Part shown: positions 8,805 through 17,568 of the stretch, piece after piece
Layout: each line of letters opens with the position of its first letter
How positions within the stretch are numbered: position 1 is the stretch's first letter
Origin: Halalkalibacter oceani
Lineage (GTDB): Bacteria; Bacillota; Bacilli; Bacillales; Bacillaceae_D
Direction of reading: 5' to 3'
Length of the DNA: 64,000 nucleotides
Assembly (NCBI RefSeq): GCF_023715705.1
Contig: NZ_JAMBOS010000001.1
Span: 1 to 64,000 of the forward strand
Made by a program: the position numbers and the translations under genes
Notes under the pieces: generated by a model
What the model was told of the DNA's origin: nothing
Database searches by the model: none
The model's input: the letters and a program-made list of their open reading frames with translations, nothing else

Positions 8805-9956
8805 ATGGCGATACAATTAACAGAAGAGCAGCAGATGATTCGTAAAATGGTGCGCGAATTTGCGGAAGCGGAAATTGCTCCGGTTGCCGAAAAGCTGTGG
8901 GAAGGGCAAGCCTTTCCGTATGACATCTGGAAAAAGGGCGGGGAGCTTGGCTTGGCCGGCTTCCCGTACCCTGAGGAAGTAGGAGGAGCCGGAGGTGACT
9001 GGCTCTCCTTTACGATTATTTTAGAGGAACTGGCCCGAGTGGATTGTGCCGTGGCGAATGCCTTTATGGCGAATTCGTCGGCCGCTAGCCTGATTAACAA
9101 CTATGGTTCAAAAAAGCTGAAAGAAAGCTACTTGCCGCCGATTTTGACCGGTGAGCAAGTCGGGGCGATCGGCCTTTCCGAACCGAATGCCGGCTCCGAT
9201 GCCGCCAATATTCAAACAACAGCCAGGCTTGAAGGGGACGAGTGGGTGATCAACGGTTCAAAGATTTTCATCAGCAACTCCGATAATGACATAACGGGGC
9301 CTGTCGTCGTTGCGGCTGTGACCGGGAAAAAGCCTGACGGACGGAATCAAATCTCGAACTTTGTCATCCCGAATGGTGTGGCCGGATTTACGTATGGCAG
9401 AAAGCTGAACAAAATTGGCTGGCGTGCTTCAAGCACCGGAGAATTGTTCTTTGATCAAGTGCGCATTCCGAAAGACCATTTATTAGGTGAAGAAGGAAAG
9501 GGATTGAAACAAACATTATCCACGATCAGCACAGGGCGGATTTTAATCGGAGCGATGGCGCTTGGAATCATCCAAGGTTCGATTGATCGCAGTCTGCAAT
9601 ATATGCAGGAAAGAAAAACGTTCGGCAAGCCGTTAACCGACTATCAATCGTTGCAATTTGCATTGGCGGACATGGCGACCAATGCCCATGCGGCGCGGCT
9701 GATGCTCTATCAGGTGGCGATGCTCAAGGATGAAGGCAAGCCATTTGAACAGGAGTCATCAATGGCGAAGCTGTTCTCAACAGAAAAGGCGATGGAAGCT
9801 GCGCATCAGGCAATTCAACTCCATGGCGGTTACGGCATCATGTCTGAATATCCGGTTAGCCGAGCGTTCGGTGATGCGAAGGTGCTTGAAATTGTCGAAG
9901 GGACATCAGAAATCCAGCGGCTGATTATTTCCCGACGTGTAATAGCTGGAAAGTGA
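8805..9956 (+). CDS. acyl-CoA dehydrogenase
   Basis: A 383-residue FAD enzyme. It shows GAIGLSEPNAGSDAANIQTTA, the flavin and substrate region GWRASSTGELFFDQVRIP, and near the C-terminus QLHGGYGIMSEYPVSR followed by EIVEGTSEIQR, where the Glu before GTS is the usual catalytic base. It introduces the 2,3 double bond in an acyl-CoA and passes electrons to ETF, encoded 1.7 kb downstream. ATG 8805 matches family N-termini (AIQLTEEQQMIR); ATG 8796 is an alternative nearer the AAAGGTGGAG ribosome site. Confidence 0.93.
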   Translation: MAIQLTEEQQMIRKMVREFAEAEIAPVAEKLWEGQAFPYDIWKKGGELGLAGFPYPEEVGGAGGDWLSFTIILEELARVDCAVANAFMANSSAASLINNYGSKKLKESYLPPILTGEQVGAIGLSEPNAGSDAANIQTTARLEGDEWVINGSKIFISNSDNDITGPVVVAAVTGKKPDGRNQISNFVIPNGVAGFTYGRKLNKIGWRASSTGELFFDQVRIPKDHLLGEEGKGLKQTLSTISTGRILIGAMALGIIQGSIDRSLQYMQERKTFGKPLTDYQSLQFALADMATNAHAARLMLYQVAMLKDEGKPFEQESSMAKLFSTEKAMEAAHQAIQLHGGYGIMSEYPVSRAFGDAKVLEIVEGTSEIQRLIISRRVIAGK

Positions 9957-9969
9957 GGAGAGAGCAGCG

Positions 9970-10416
9970 ATGGGACATACGAGAAAACCATTTGACCAAA
10001 TGGAGATTGGCACGACTCATGTTGAGATGAGAACGATTACAAAGGAGGATGTCAATACCTTTGGCCGGCTTTCCGGTGATTTGAATCCGCTTCATATGGA
10101 TGAAGCATTCGCTACGAAAACGATTTTTCAAAGGCGCGTCGTTCACGGGATGTTTACGGCTGCGATTATTTCGACAGCCCATACGAATTTGACTGATCCG
10201 GGCTATGTGTACGTCGGGCAGGAGCTGAACTTTAAAGCGCCTGTTTTTATCGGTGATACGATTACCGTGACGCTAACGGTCGTTGAAAAAAAGCCAAAAA
10301 AGAAGATTCTTGTGCTTGAGGCAGTTGTGACAAACCAGGATGAAAAAGTTATCGTCGAAGGACGATCCGCTCTGATGGAGCTAGATGATTTATATACGAG
10401 GCGAACGAATTCGTAA
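9970..10416 (+). CDS. MaoC-like (R)-specific enoyl-CoA hydratase
   Basis: A 148-residue hotdog protein with the full hydratase-2 motif FGRLSGDLNPLHMDEAFA (catalytic Asp and His near residues 38-43), unlike the first MaoC protein of this operon. The expected reaction is hydration of trans-2-enoyl-CoA to the (R)-3-hydroxy ester. It starts 13 bases after the acyl-CoA dehydrogenase gene, so the two probably form consecutive steps. GTGAGGAGAG precedes the ATG. Confidence 0.9.
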   Translation: MGHTRKPFDQMEIGTTHVEMRTITKEDVNTFGRLSGDLNPLHMDEAFATKTIFQRRVVHGMFTAAIISTAHTNLTDPGYVYVGQELNFKAPVFIGDTITVTLTVVEKKPKKKILVLEAVVTNQDEKVIVEGRSALMELDDLYTRRTNS

Positions 10417-10433
10417 AAAGGTGGGGGCTTTGA

Positions 10434-11633
10434 GTGAGAAACGCATGGACATTTACGAGTGCCGGGTCAATTGTCTTTGGCAACGGATCATTGCAACGGC
10501 TTCCGGGAATTGTTGAACGCTTCAAGGTGACGCGCGTAGCGGTAGTAACCGACAAGGGAATCATTCAAGCCGGTTTGCTTCAACCGCTGCTAACTGTGCT
10601 TGAGCAGGCGGACATTCAACCGGCGGTTTATCAGCAGGAAACGACGGAGCCGTCCGTCGCATCCGTTTCAGCCTGTTTTACTGAGCTCAAAAAAAGCAGC
10701 CCGGAGCTGTTTATCGCTCTGGGCGGCGGTTCAAGCATCGACTTGGCGAAGATGACCTCTTTATTGCTTTCCCATGGAGGACCGCTTTCAGACTATTATG
10801 GAGAGAATCGTGTACCGGGAGCGATACGTCCAGTCATCGCCATTCCAACGACAGCCGGGACAGGCGCCGATGTTTCGCCGGTCGCGGTCGTGACAGACGA
10901 TGAGACAAAGCTGAAAATCGGCATCTCCGATCAGAATTTGCGACCCGCTGTCTCGCTTCTCGATCCGGAGCTGACGCTGAAGCTGCCTCCGTATTTAACA
11001 GCATGTACGGGGATGGACGCGTTATCGCAGGCGATTGAAGCTTACTTCGCCAAGGATCATCGCTATATCGAAGCAGGAGATAACGTCATTTATCAAGGAG
11101 GAAACCCGCTTTCCGATCAGTTAGCCGAAAAAGCAATTGAATTAATTGGCCGCAATCTTCAGCTTGCTGTTCATCAGGGCAGTCATCTTGAAGCGAGAGC
11201 GAACATGATGTTAGGCAATCTTTTTTCCGCATTGGCATTTACAAACTCGGGGACATCACTGATTCACGCTCTCGCCTATCCGATCTATGAAATCAGTGAA
11301 CGGCCTCATGGCGAGATTATCGCCTTGTTGCTCCCATATGTCATGCAATATAATGCTTCCGTCTGTACAGAGAAGTTTGCGCGAATTGCCGAGCTGCTTC
11401 GGGTGACTACTGGCGGGGAGACCGCCGGGCAAAAAGCTGAGCAGGCCATTTCAGCTGTTTTTCAGCTCGTCGCCGATCTCGGCTTACCGACGAAGCTGTC
11501 GGAAATCGGCATTGAGCATGACGATATTCCCGGGATTGTCGCGAAGGCGCTTCCGCTTGAACGTCTCGTCCGTTTAAATCCGCGAACAGCAGTAGCTAAA
11601 GAGGTTGAAGAAGTGTTATATCAAGCTTTATAA
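10434..11633 (+). CDS. iron-containing alcohol dehydrogenase
   Basis: A 399-residue group III alcohol dehydrogenase. It has the NAD(P)-binding GGGSSIDLAKMTSLL at about residues 97-110, the phosphate-binding IPTTAGTGADVSPVAV, and the metal-binding region from TGMDALSQAIEAY to the His residues of SLIHALAYPIYEISERPHGE. It oxidises an alcohol or hydroxyacid or reduces an aldehyde; in this operon a hydroxyacyl intermediate is a plausible substrate. GTG 10434 is preceded by AAAGGTGGGGG. Confidence 0.92.
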   Translation: MRNAWTFTSAGSIVFGNGSLQRLPGIVERFKVTRVAVVTDKGIIQAGLLQPLLTVLEQADIQPAVYQQETTEPSVASVSACFTELKKSSPELFIALGGGSSIDLAKMTSLLLSHGGPLSDYYGENRVPGAIRPVIAIPTTAGTGADVSPVAVVTDDETKLKIGISDQNLRPAVSLLDPELTLKLPPYLTACTGMDALSQAIEAYFAKDHRYIEAGDNVIYQGGNPLSDQLAEKAIELIGRNLQLAVHQGSHLEARANMMLGNLFSALAFTNSGTSLIHALAYPIYEISERPHGEIIALLLPYVMQYNASVCTEKFARIAELLRVTTGGETAGQKAEQAISAVFQLVADLGLPTKLSEIGIEHDDIPGIVAKALPLERLVRLNPRTAVAKEVEEVLYQAL

Positions 11634-11663
11634 AAGCCGAAAAGAGAAAAGCAGAAGTTTTAT

Positions 11664-11679
11664 TGTGAACGATTACAGT
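11664..11679 (+). promoter_or_regulatory. internal cre/LacI-type operator before etfB
   Basis: TTGTGAACGATTACAG lies 20 bases before the EtfB start. It differs from the cre consensus at one position (G for the fourth base) but otherwise copies the leader operator at 325-340. It is the fifth related site in this operon. Confidence 0.6.
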
Positions 11680-11699
11680 AAAGAGGAGTGGAGAAGCAA

Positions 11700-12470
11700 A
11701 TGAACATTTACGTCGTCATGAAACAGACTCTTGATACAGAAGAAAGGATCGCGATTGATCAGCAACAAATTGTCACCGAAGGGGCGGAGCTGATCATTAA
11801 TCCGTATGATGAATACGCGATTGAGGAAGCGGTGCAACTAAAAGAAGCGCACGGTGGGGACGTAACGGTTGTAACAGTGGGAGGCAGTATAGCGGAAAGC
11901 GCCTTGCGAACCGCTTTAGCCATCGGAGCTGATAAAGCTGATCTGATTGAGGTCGACGAGCAAACCGAACTCGATTCTGCGGCGACAAGCATGCTGCTCG
12001 CCGCCTATTTTCAAGACCGCGAATATGACCTGATTGTAGCCGGAAATGTCTCAATTGACAACGGATCAGGCCAGGTCGGTCCCCGTTTGGCTGAGGAATT
12101 GGCGATTCCGGCTGTGACAACGGCGACGAAGCTTACGGTCAACGAAAACAAGGCGACGGTAGAGCGCGATGTCGAAGGAGATCTGGAAATTGTTGAAGTT
12201 CCTCTCCCGGCCCTCATTACCGCCCAGCAAGGACTGAACGAGCCGCGCTACCCGTCGCTGCCAGGTATCATGAAAGCAAAGAAGAAGCCATTAACAGTCC
12301 TTGAGCCGGAGGAGCTTGAAGTAGCAGTCGAAGCGCTAAAAGCAAAAACGAAAACAATCAAGCGCTATCTTCCACCGGAGAAAAAGACCGGGGTGATGCT
12401 TGACGGAGACATTCAGCAGCAGGTTTCCGAATTAGTCTCGCGCTTAACGACTGAAAAGAACATTTTATAG
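11700..12470 (+). CDS. etfB: electron transfer flavoprotein subunit beta
   Basis: A 256-residue EtfB. It starts NIYVVMKQTLDTEERI and includes the INPYDEYAIEEAVQLKEAHGG segment and the AMP-binding-type region VAGNVSIDNGSGQVGPRLAEELAIPAVT. With EtfA it forms the soluble FAD/AMP heterodimer that takes electrons from acyl-CoA dehydrogenases. Clustered with the acyl-CoA dehydrogenase and a FadF-like oxidoreductase, it is probably dedicated to this pathway. The start follows GAGGAG. Confidence 0.95.
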   Translation: MNIYVVMKQTLDTEERIAIDQQQIVTEGAELIINPYDEYAIEEAVQLKEAHGGDVTVVTVGGSIAESALRTALAIGADKADLIEVDEQTELDSAATSMLLAAYFQDREYDLIVAGNVSIDNGSGQVGPRLAEELAIPAVTTATKLTVNENKATVERDVEGDLEIVEVPLPALITAQQGLNEPRYPSLPGIMKAKKKPLTVLEPEELEVAVEALKAKTKTIKRYLPPEKKTGVMLDGDIQQQVSELVSRLTTEKNIL

Positions 12471-12484
12471 GAGGAGTGGAGACA

Positions 12485-13465
12485 ATGAGCCAAAACATGT
12501 TTGTTCTCGCTGAAATTCGTCACGGTGCATTGCGCCACGTTTCATTTGAAGCGATTGCGGCGGCAAAGAAACTGACCACAAACGGCAAAGTAACGGCGGT
12601 GCTGCTTGGGGAAAAGGTGGAAAGATTCACAGAGCCGTTGTTTCAGTACGGGGCCGACCGTGTGATCATCGCTGAGCATCCGGACTTAGACGCTTATCGG
12701 CCAGAGGCATACAAGCAGGCGCTGCTTCAGATTATTGAAGAGGAGAGACCGGATGGATTCCTTTTTGCCCATACATCCCAGGGGAGAGACCTTGCGCCAA
12801 GAATCGCCGCAAGCTTGAAAAACGGTCTAATCTCGGATGTTGTCAAGCTCGAGCTTGTCGATGATCAAGTCGTATTCACTAGGTCGATTTATTCTGGAAA
12901 AGCATTTGAAGAAAAGATAATCGAGGAAGGAATGATCATGGCGACGATTCGTCCGAATAACATCCAGGCGGCAGAAAGCGATCCGTCACGCAGCGGCGAA
13001 ATAAAAACGGTTTATCCGGACATAAAAGATTTTCACACTACGATTAAAGATATTGTGGAAAAAACAACGAGCGGTGTCGATCTGACGGAAGCTAACATTG
13101 TTGTCGCCGGCGGGCGCGGTGTCAAAAGCAAGGACGGATTCCACCCGCTCCAAGAGCTTGCCGATGTACTTGGGGCAGCCGTCGGTGCCTCCCGCGGAGC
13201 ATGCGATGCCGACTATTGCGATTATTCCTTGCAAATTGGGCAAACCGGCAAGGTCGTGACCCCTGACCTCTACATCGCTTGCGGGATTTCCGGAGCGATT
13301 CAGCATGTTGCCGGAATGTCAAACTCGAAAGTGATCGTCGCGATAAATAAAGATCCAGAAGCACCGATTTTTTCGATTGCAGATTACGGCATCGTCGGCG
13401 ACCTTTTTGAAGTGCTTCCCGTTTTAACGGAAGAATGCAGAAAGGTAGTCGCTAGTAAAGCGTAA
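12485..13465 (+). CDS. etfA: electron transfer flavoprotein subunit alpha
   Basis: A 326-residue EtfA whose C-terminal FAD domain is complete: VVAGGRGVKSKDGFHPLQ, then LQIGQTGKVVTPDLYIACGISGAIQH and VAINKDPEAPIFSIADYGIVGD. The normally SR-P/A-x-V-D-A-G-W segment reads SRGACDADYCD here, an unusual cysteine-containing variant. ATG 12485 follows the GGAGGAG ribosome site 8 bases away and lies 14 bases after etfB. Confidence 0.95.
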   Translation: MSQNMFVLAEIRHGALRHVSFEAIAAAKKLTTNGKVTAVLLGEKVERFTEPLFQYGADRVIIAEHPDLDAYRPEAYKQALLQIIEEERPDGFLFAHTSQGRDLAPRIAASLKNGLISDVVKLELVDDQVVFTRSIYSGKAFEEKIIEEGMIMATIRPNNIQAAESDPSRSGEIKTVYPDIKDFHTTIKDIVEKTTSGVDLTEANIVVAGGRGVKSKDGFHPLQELADVLGAAVGASRGACDADYCDYSLQIGQTGKVVTPDLYIACGISGAIQHVAGMSNSKVIVAINKDPEAPIFSIADYGIVGDLFEVLPVLTEECRKVVASKA

Positions 13466-13578
13466 AACATAGACAGGGAGTGGCTAAAAAAGACGGGAAA
13501 TGCCAAAAGGAAAACAGCCCATTTGGCACCCGTACACTCTCACTAATACAAACGTCATCACGAAAAGGAGTGGGAAAG

Positions 13579-15675
13579 GTGGACGTTTTTCTAGTTATCA
13601 CGAGAATCTTGTTTGTTATGATAACGGGCTATGCTCTTTTTTTATTTGCCTCGCTTGTCAAAACACGGTACCAATTTGTCAAGCTTGGTAAAAAGCCTGA
13701 CTTCCAACAGACAATGAAAGAGCGGATTCGGGCGGTGATCGTTAATGTCTTTGGACAAAAAAAGCTGTTAAAGGATCGAAAAAGCGGGTTGATTCATCTC
13801 GTCTTTTTTTACGGATTTCTGCTCGTTCAGTTCAGTGCGCTCGATGTTATCATGAAAGGATTGAAGCCGAATGCTCATTTGCCGCTGGGAAGCTTTTATC
13901 CTTATTTCACGTTCATCCAAGAAGTGATCGTTTTCCTCATTTTACTTGCCGTGCTTTGGGCTTTTCACCGTCGATATATCGAAAAGCTAGCGCGGTTGAA
14001 GCGAGGCTGGAAATCAGGGCTTGTACTATTGTTTATAGCTGGTTTGATGTTATCGAAGCTCGGCGCCAAAGGAATGGAAAAAGTGTGGCTCGATAAGCCG
14101 TTGTCAGGCTTTGAACCGCTGGCTTCCGCGATCGCTTCTGTCGCCGCCCAATTGCCACATGCCGCTGCCGGGGCCGGCTTTTATTTTTTCTGGTGGCTGC
14201 ATTTATTATTTTTACTCGTCTTTTTAGTCTATATTCCGCAGTCGAAGCATGCCCACCTGCTCGCCGCACCGTTAAACGTCTTTCTCGGGCAAACCCATCA
14301 AGTTGGCCAGCTCGTTCCGATTGATTTTGCGGACGAGACACAGGAAACGTTTGGTGTCAACAACATCGAGGACTTTAATCAGAAACAACTGCTCGATTTG
14401 TACGCCTGTGTCGAATGCGGCCGCTGTACGTCAATGTGTCCGGCAACCGGGACAGGGAAGCTGCTTTCCCCAATGGATTTAATCGTCAATATGCGCGATC
14501 ATTTAACGGAAAAAGGAGCGGCCCTCACCTCGCGTTCCCCCTGGCTGCCCAGCTATGCCTTTTCTGGGACTACAGCCAATCAACTCGCGCGGCAGGCGGC
14601 CGGACAAGAGGAAGTTGCCGTCGCTTATGACGACCAGATTATCGGAAACGTTGTAACGGAGGAGGAAATTTGGGCATGTACGACCTGTCGTAACTGTGAA
14701 GATCAGTGTCCGGTTATGAATGAGCATGTTGATAAAATCATCGATCTGCGGCGCTATTTGGTACTGACAGAAGGCCAATTACCTGCGGAAGCGCAACGGG
14801 CGATGACGAATATTGAGCGCCAGGGAAATCCGTGGGGATTGAATCGGAAGGAACGGGAAAAGTGGCGGCTTGACGTGGAAGAGCTGCAAATCCCGACGAT
14901 GAAAGAATGCCAACAGCAAGGGCTCGAGGTTGAGTATTTATTTTACGTCGGCTCAATGGGATCATTCGATAAACGGAGCCAAAAAATCGCCCAGTCGTTT
15001 GCCCGTGTGCTGCATAAAAGCGGGGTGACGTTTGCGATTCTTGGAAACGAAGAGAAAAATTCCGGCGATACACCGCGCCGTCTCGGGAATGAATTTTTGT
15101 TCCAGGAACTGGCGACAGCAACAATTGAACGATTTAACGCTTATCAAGTGAAAAAAATCGTGACGATTGATCCGCACGCGTACCATACATTTACTCATGA
15201 ATATCCTGATTTTGGTCTGAATGGCGTGGAAGTATTTCATCATACAGAGCTGTTAGCGGAACTGATTCGTGATGGGAGACTTGCGCCAACCTATGAAGTA
15301 AAAGAAACCGTCGTCTATCACGATTCCTGCTATTTAGGGAGATACAACGATGTTTACAGCCCGCCGCGTGAGATTTTACAAGCAATTCCCGGGCTTGAAC
15401 TGGTCGAAATGAGCCGCAATCGGGAGAATGCGATGTGCTGCGGAGCCGGCGGCGGTATGATGTGGATCGAAGAAGAAACAGGAAGCCGGATCAATGTCGC
15501 CAGGACGGAGCAGGCTCTCGCCGTGGACCCGAGTATTATTAGCAGTGGCTGTCCGTATTGCTTAACGATGCTGGCCGACGGCACGAAGGCGAAAGAGGTG
15601 GAAGAAACCGTAGAGACACTAGATGTCGTGGAGCTGCTGGAGAGGTCATTATTCGGTCGAGATGGAATAAAATGA
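13579..15675 (+). CDS. membrane (Fe-S)-binding oxidoreductase, FadF type
   Basis: A 698-residue protein. The first 230 residues hold about six membrane segments resembling a nitrate-reductase gamma-like heme/quinone module. Two 4Fe-4S motifs follow: CVECGRCTSMCPATG and CTTCRNCEDQCPVMNEH. The C-terminal half is of HdrD/GlpC type with a CCG box (HDSCYLGRYNDVYSPPRE ... CCGAGGGMMWIEEETG). B. subtilis FadF has the same build and probably returns ETF electrons to quinone. GTG 13579, behind GGAG, is preferred to a longer frame starting at 13480, whose extra residues look non-conserved. No terminator is evident after the gene. Confidence 0.9.
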   Translation: MDVFLVITRILFVMITGYALFLFASLVKTRYQFVKLGKKPDFQQTMKERIRAVIVNVFGQKKLLKDRKSGLIHLVFFYGFLLVQFSALDVIMKGLKPNAHLPLGSFYPYFTFIQEVIVFLILLAVLWAFHRRYIEKLARLKRGWKSGLVLLFIAGLMLSKLGAKGMEKVWLDKPLSGFEPLASAIASVAAQLPHAAAGAGFYFFWWLHLLFLLVFLVYIPQSKHAHLLAAPLNVFLGQTHQVGQLVPIDFADETQETFGVNNIEDFNQKQLLDLYACVECGRCTSMCPATGTGKLLSPMDLIVNMRDHLTEKGAALTSRSPWLPSYAFSGTTANQLARQAAGQEEVAVAYDDQIIGNVVTEEEIWACTTCRNCEDQCPVMNEHVDKIIDLRRYLVLTEGQLPAEAQRAMTNIERQGNPWGLNRKEREKWRLDVEELQIPTMKECQQQGLEVEYLFYVGSMGSFDKRSQKIAQSFARVLHKSGVTFAILGNEEKNSGDTPRRLGNEFLFQELATATIERFNAYQVKKIVTIDPHAYHTFTHEYPDFGLNGVEVFHHTELLAELIRDGRLAPTYEVKETVVYHDSCYLGRYNDVYSPPREILQAIPGLELVEMSRNRENAMCCGAGGGMMWIEEETGSRINVARTEQALAVDPSIISSGCPYCLTMLADGTKAKEVEETVETLDVVELLERSLFGRDGIK

Positions 15676-15732
15676 AGCAAGGGCTGCCGGTTTACAGATC
15701 AGAAGAATTCCGATATACTTCTTACTTGTGAT

Positions 15733-15752
15733 AAAGCGTAATGGTTACGGAA
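15733..15752 (+). promoter_or_regulatory. candidate Zur box
   Basis: AAAGCGTAATGGTTACGGAA has the dyad CGTAA-TGG-TTACG and resembles the Bacillus Zur consensus AAATCGTAATNATTACGATTT. It ends about 10 bases before the znuA ATG, so bound Zur could block transcription or initiation. Confidence 0.6.
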
Positions 15753-15762
15753 GGGGAAGACC

Positions 15763-16833
15763 ATGAAAAAGAATGGATATCGGTTTGTTCTGCTAAGCGC
15801 GCTTTTCTTTCTAATTGTAGCTTGCAGCAACAATGAAAACGAGGCGGGCGATCAGGAACAAGGAGAGGAAGAGACAGACGGCGCTACGGAGGCTCTTGAG
15901 ATTTACACGACTATATTTCCGCTTGAGGATTTCGCTAATAAAATCGGGGGAGAGTATGTTCATGTCACGAATCTTGTCCCGGTTGGGGCGGACGCCCATA
16001 CATTTGAGCCGACGGCAAGGGATATGATCAGCGTCGCAGAAGGAGATGCCTTCATATATAATGGAGCGGGACTGGAGGGCTTTGCTGCAGCTCTGATTGA
16101 CACGATAAACGGCGAAACCGTCGCCATTGTGGAAGCGGCAAAAAATATAGACCTAATCGATACGAGCGATACTGAACCAAGTGAAGAAGGGCACGCTCAT
16201 GAGGAAGGCGAGTCCCATGCGCACGAAGAAGAGCATGCTCATGAAGAAGATGCTCATGCGCATGAGGAAGAGCACGCCCATGAAGGAGAAGATGCTCACG
16301 GTCATTCTCATGATCAGGACCCACACGTATGGCTTGATCCGATTCTTTCTATTTCAATGGCCGAAGAAATTAAGAATGCACTGATCGAGCTGATGCCGGA
16401 GCAGGAAGAGGCATTTTCAAGTAATTTTGCAGAGTTGAAGGCCGAGCTCGAAGCATTGGATGCTGAGTTTACCGCGATGGTCGAGGAAGTCGAGAAAGAT
16501 ACGTTTCTTGTTTCGCACGCTGGCTATGGGTATTGGGAACGCCGTTACGGTTTGACGCAAATTGGCATCGCGGGCATTTCACCAACAAGTGAGCCGTCAC
16601 AACGCGAGCTGCAACGAATCATTGAGTTTGCAAAGGAAAACAATCTTCAGCATGTGATGTTTGAGCAGAACATATCCACTAAGGTGGCTGAAGTCGTGAC
16701 AAATGAAGTTGGCGCGGAGCCATTATATCTTCATAATCTTGAAGCGCTTGTCGAAGCGGATGTGCAACAGGAGGAAGACTATTTCAGTCTGATGAGAAAA
16801 AATATTGAAGCATTGCGCACCGCACTGCAGTAA
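15763..16833 (+). CDS. znuA: zinc ABC transporter substrate-binding lipoprotein (ZnuA/AdcA type)
   Basis: A 356-residue cluster A-I metal-binding protein with a lipoprotein signal ending FFLIVAC (Cys21). The conserved TYPIYPLEDF-like segment is TIFPLEDFANKIGGEYV; DAHTFEPTARDM supplies the first metal His and DPHVWLDP the second. Between them lies a long His/Glu-rich loop (about residues 145-187) made of repeated EEHAHEE-type units, typical of zinc rather than manganese binding. No znuB or znuC gene is nearby, so it must use a permease encoded elsewhere. The Zur-like box upstream supports zinc control. Confidence 0.92.
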   Translation: MKKNGYRFVLLSALFFLIVACSNNENEAGDQEQGEEETDGATEALEIYTTIFPLEDFANKIGGEYVHVTNLVPVGADAHTFEPTARDMISVAEGDAFIYNGAGLEGFAAALIDTINGETVAIVEAAKNIDLIDTSDTEPSEEGHAHEEGESHAHEEEHAHEEDAHAHEEEHAHEGEDAHGHSHDQDPHVWLDPILSISMAEEIKNALIELMPEQEEAFSSNFAELKAELEALDAEFTAMVEEVEKDTFLVSHAGYGYWERRYGLTQIGIAGISPTSEPSQRELQRIIEFAKENNLQHVMFEQNISTKVAEVVTNEVGAEPLYLHNLEALVEADVQQEEDYFSLMRKNIEALRTALQ

Positions 16834-16848
16834 GATAAATAGCGAAGA

Positions 16849-16888
16849 AGTCGTTGCATAGGGGTTCCCCTCTTGCGACGGCTTTTTT
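16849..16888 (+). terminator. rho-independent terminator of znuA
   Basis: A long stem pairs GTCGTTGCA...AGGGG with CCCCT...TTGCGACGGC, with a short loop and a TTTTTTT run. Confidence 0.85.
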
Positions 16889-17055
16889 TATGGAAGGAAA
16901 GGGATCAATTAAGGAAGGGTCTGAGTCGGCTGATGAACAAGCAGCATAGAGGGAACTCTAACACAAAAAATGCCACTTTTCTGATCTTGTCATTCTAAAC
17001 GAACAGATAGGTGAATATGGTTAAATAGTGTGCGACATAACTGGAGGTGTTGAAA

Positions 17056-17280
17056 GTGAAGGAGTTTTCTCAGCGAAAGTATTACCACCCTTATGTCAGT
17101 CCATTTGATCCGTGCCCGCCGATTTTAGTGAAGTCGTATGAAACACCGCCGCAATTGTACTTAGGCTTTCAGCCGTACGGTCTGCCACAGTTTTCGCCTC
17201 AGGAAGCATTACGCTATGGAACATTATGGCCGGCGCTTTATTCTCCTTATGACAATCCTTATGAGCAGGGGAGGGAGTGA
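17056..17280 (+). CDS. cotJA: spore coat protein CotJA
   Basis: A 74-residue Pro/Tyr-rich protein (HPYVSPFDPCPPILVKSYETPP ... QFSPQEALRYGTLWPALYSPY by key residues), typical of CotJA, first gene of the cotJ operon of endospore formers. GTG 17056 is chosen because GGAGGTG lies 6 bases upstream. In B. subtilis cotJ is transcribed in the mother cell by sigma-E; a clear sigma-E promoter could not be confirmed by eye. Confidence 0.92.
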   Translation: MKEFSQRKYYHPYVSPFDPCPPILVKSYETPPQLYLGFQPYGLPQFSPQEALRYGTLWPALYSPYDNPYEQGRE

Positions 17281-17285
17281 ACGTA

Positions 17286-17552
17286 ATGGCACAGAAACAG
17301 CTTCCGGAAGAATTTTATCCATTAATGGAGGAGCTCCAGGCTGTCGATTTTGTCCTTGTTGAGCTGACATTATACCTTGATACGCATCCGAATGACCAAG
17401 CGGCGATTCAGCAATTCAACGAGATGGCCGAATACCGGCATCATGTGAAGTACCAGGTGGAGCAGTATTACGGACCGCTGCAGCAATTTGGCAACAGCTA
17501 CAGTGGCTATCCGTGGAACTGGGATGACGCGCCGTGGCCGTGGCAGATATAA
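17286..17552 (+). CDS. cotJB: spore coat protein CotJB
   Basis: An 88-residue protein matching CotJB (LMEELQAVDFVLVELTLYLDTHP and the C-terminal Trp-rich NWDDAPWPWQI). It starts 5 bases after cotJA behind GGGGAGGGAG, so translation is probably coupled. CotJB and CotJC are needed together for assembly of the coat component. Confidence 0.93.
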   Translation: MAQKQLPEEFYPLMEELQAVDFVLVELTLYLDTHPNDQAAIQQFNEMAEYRHHVKYQVEQYYGPLQQFGNSYSGYPWNWDDAPWPWQI

Positions 17553-17568
17553 AAAAAGGGGGACCATT

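Noticed and set aside
16181-16330. Repeated CATGAGGAAGA-like units suggesting a repeat array
   Set aside because: They encode the His/Glu-rich zinc loop of ZnuA, so they are coding repeats and not a CRISPR or regulatory array.
17488-17568. An N-terminal extension of CotJC
   Set aside because: It overlaps cotJB out of frame; the ATG at 17569 has a strong ribosome site and matches family N-termini.
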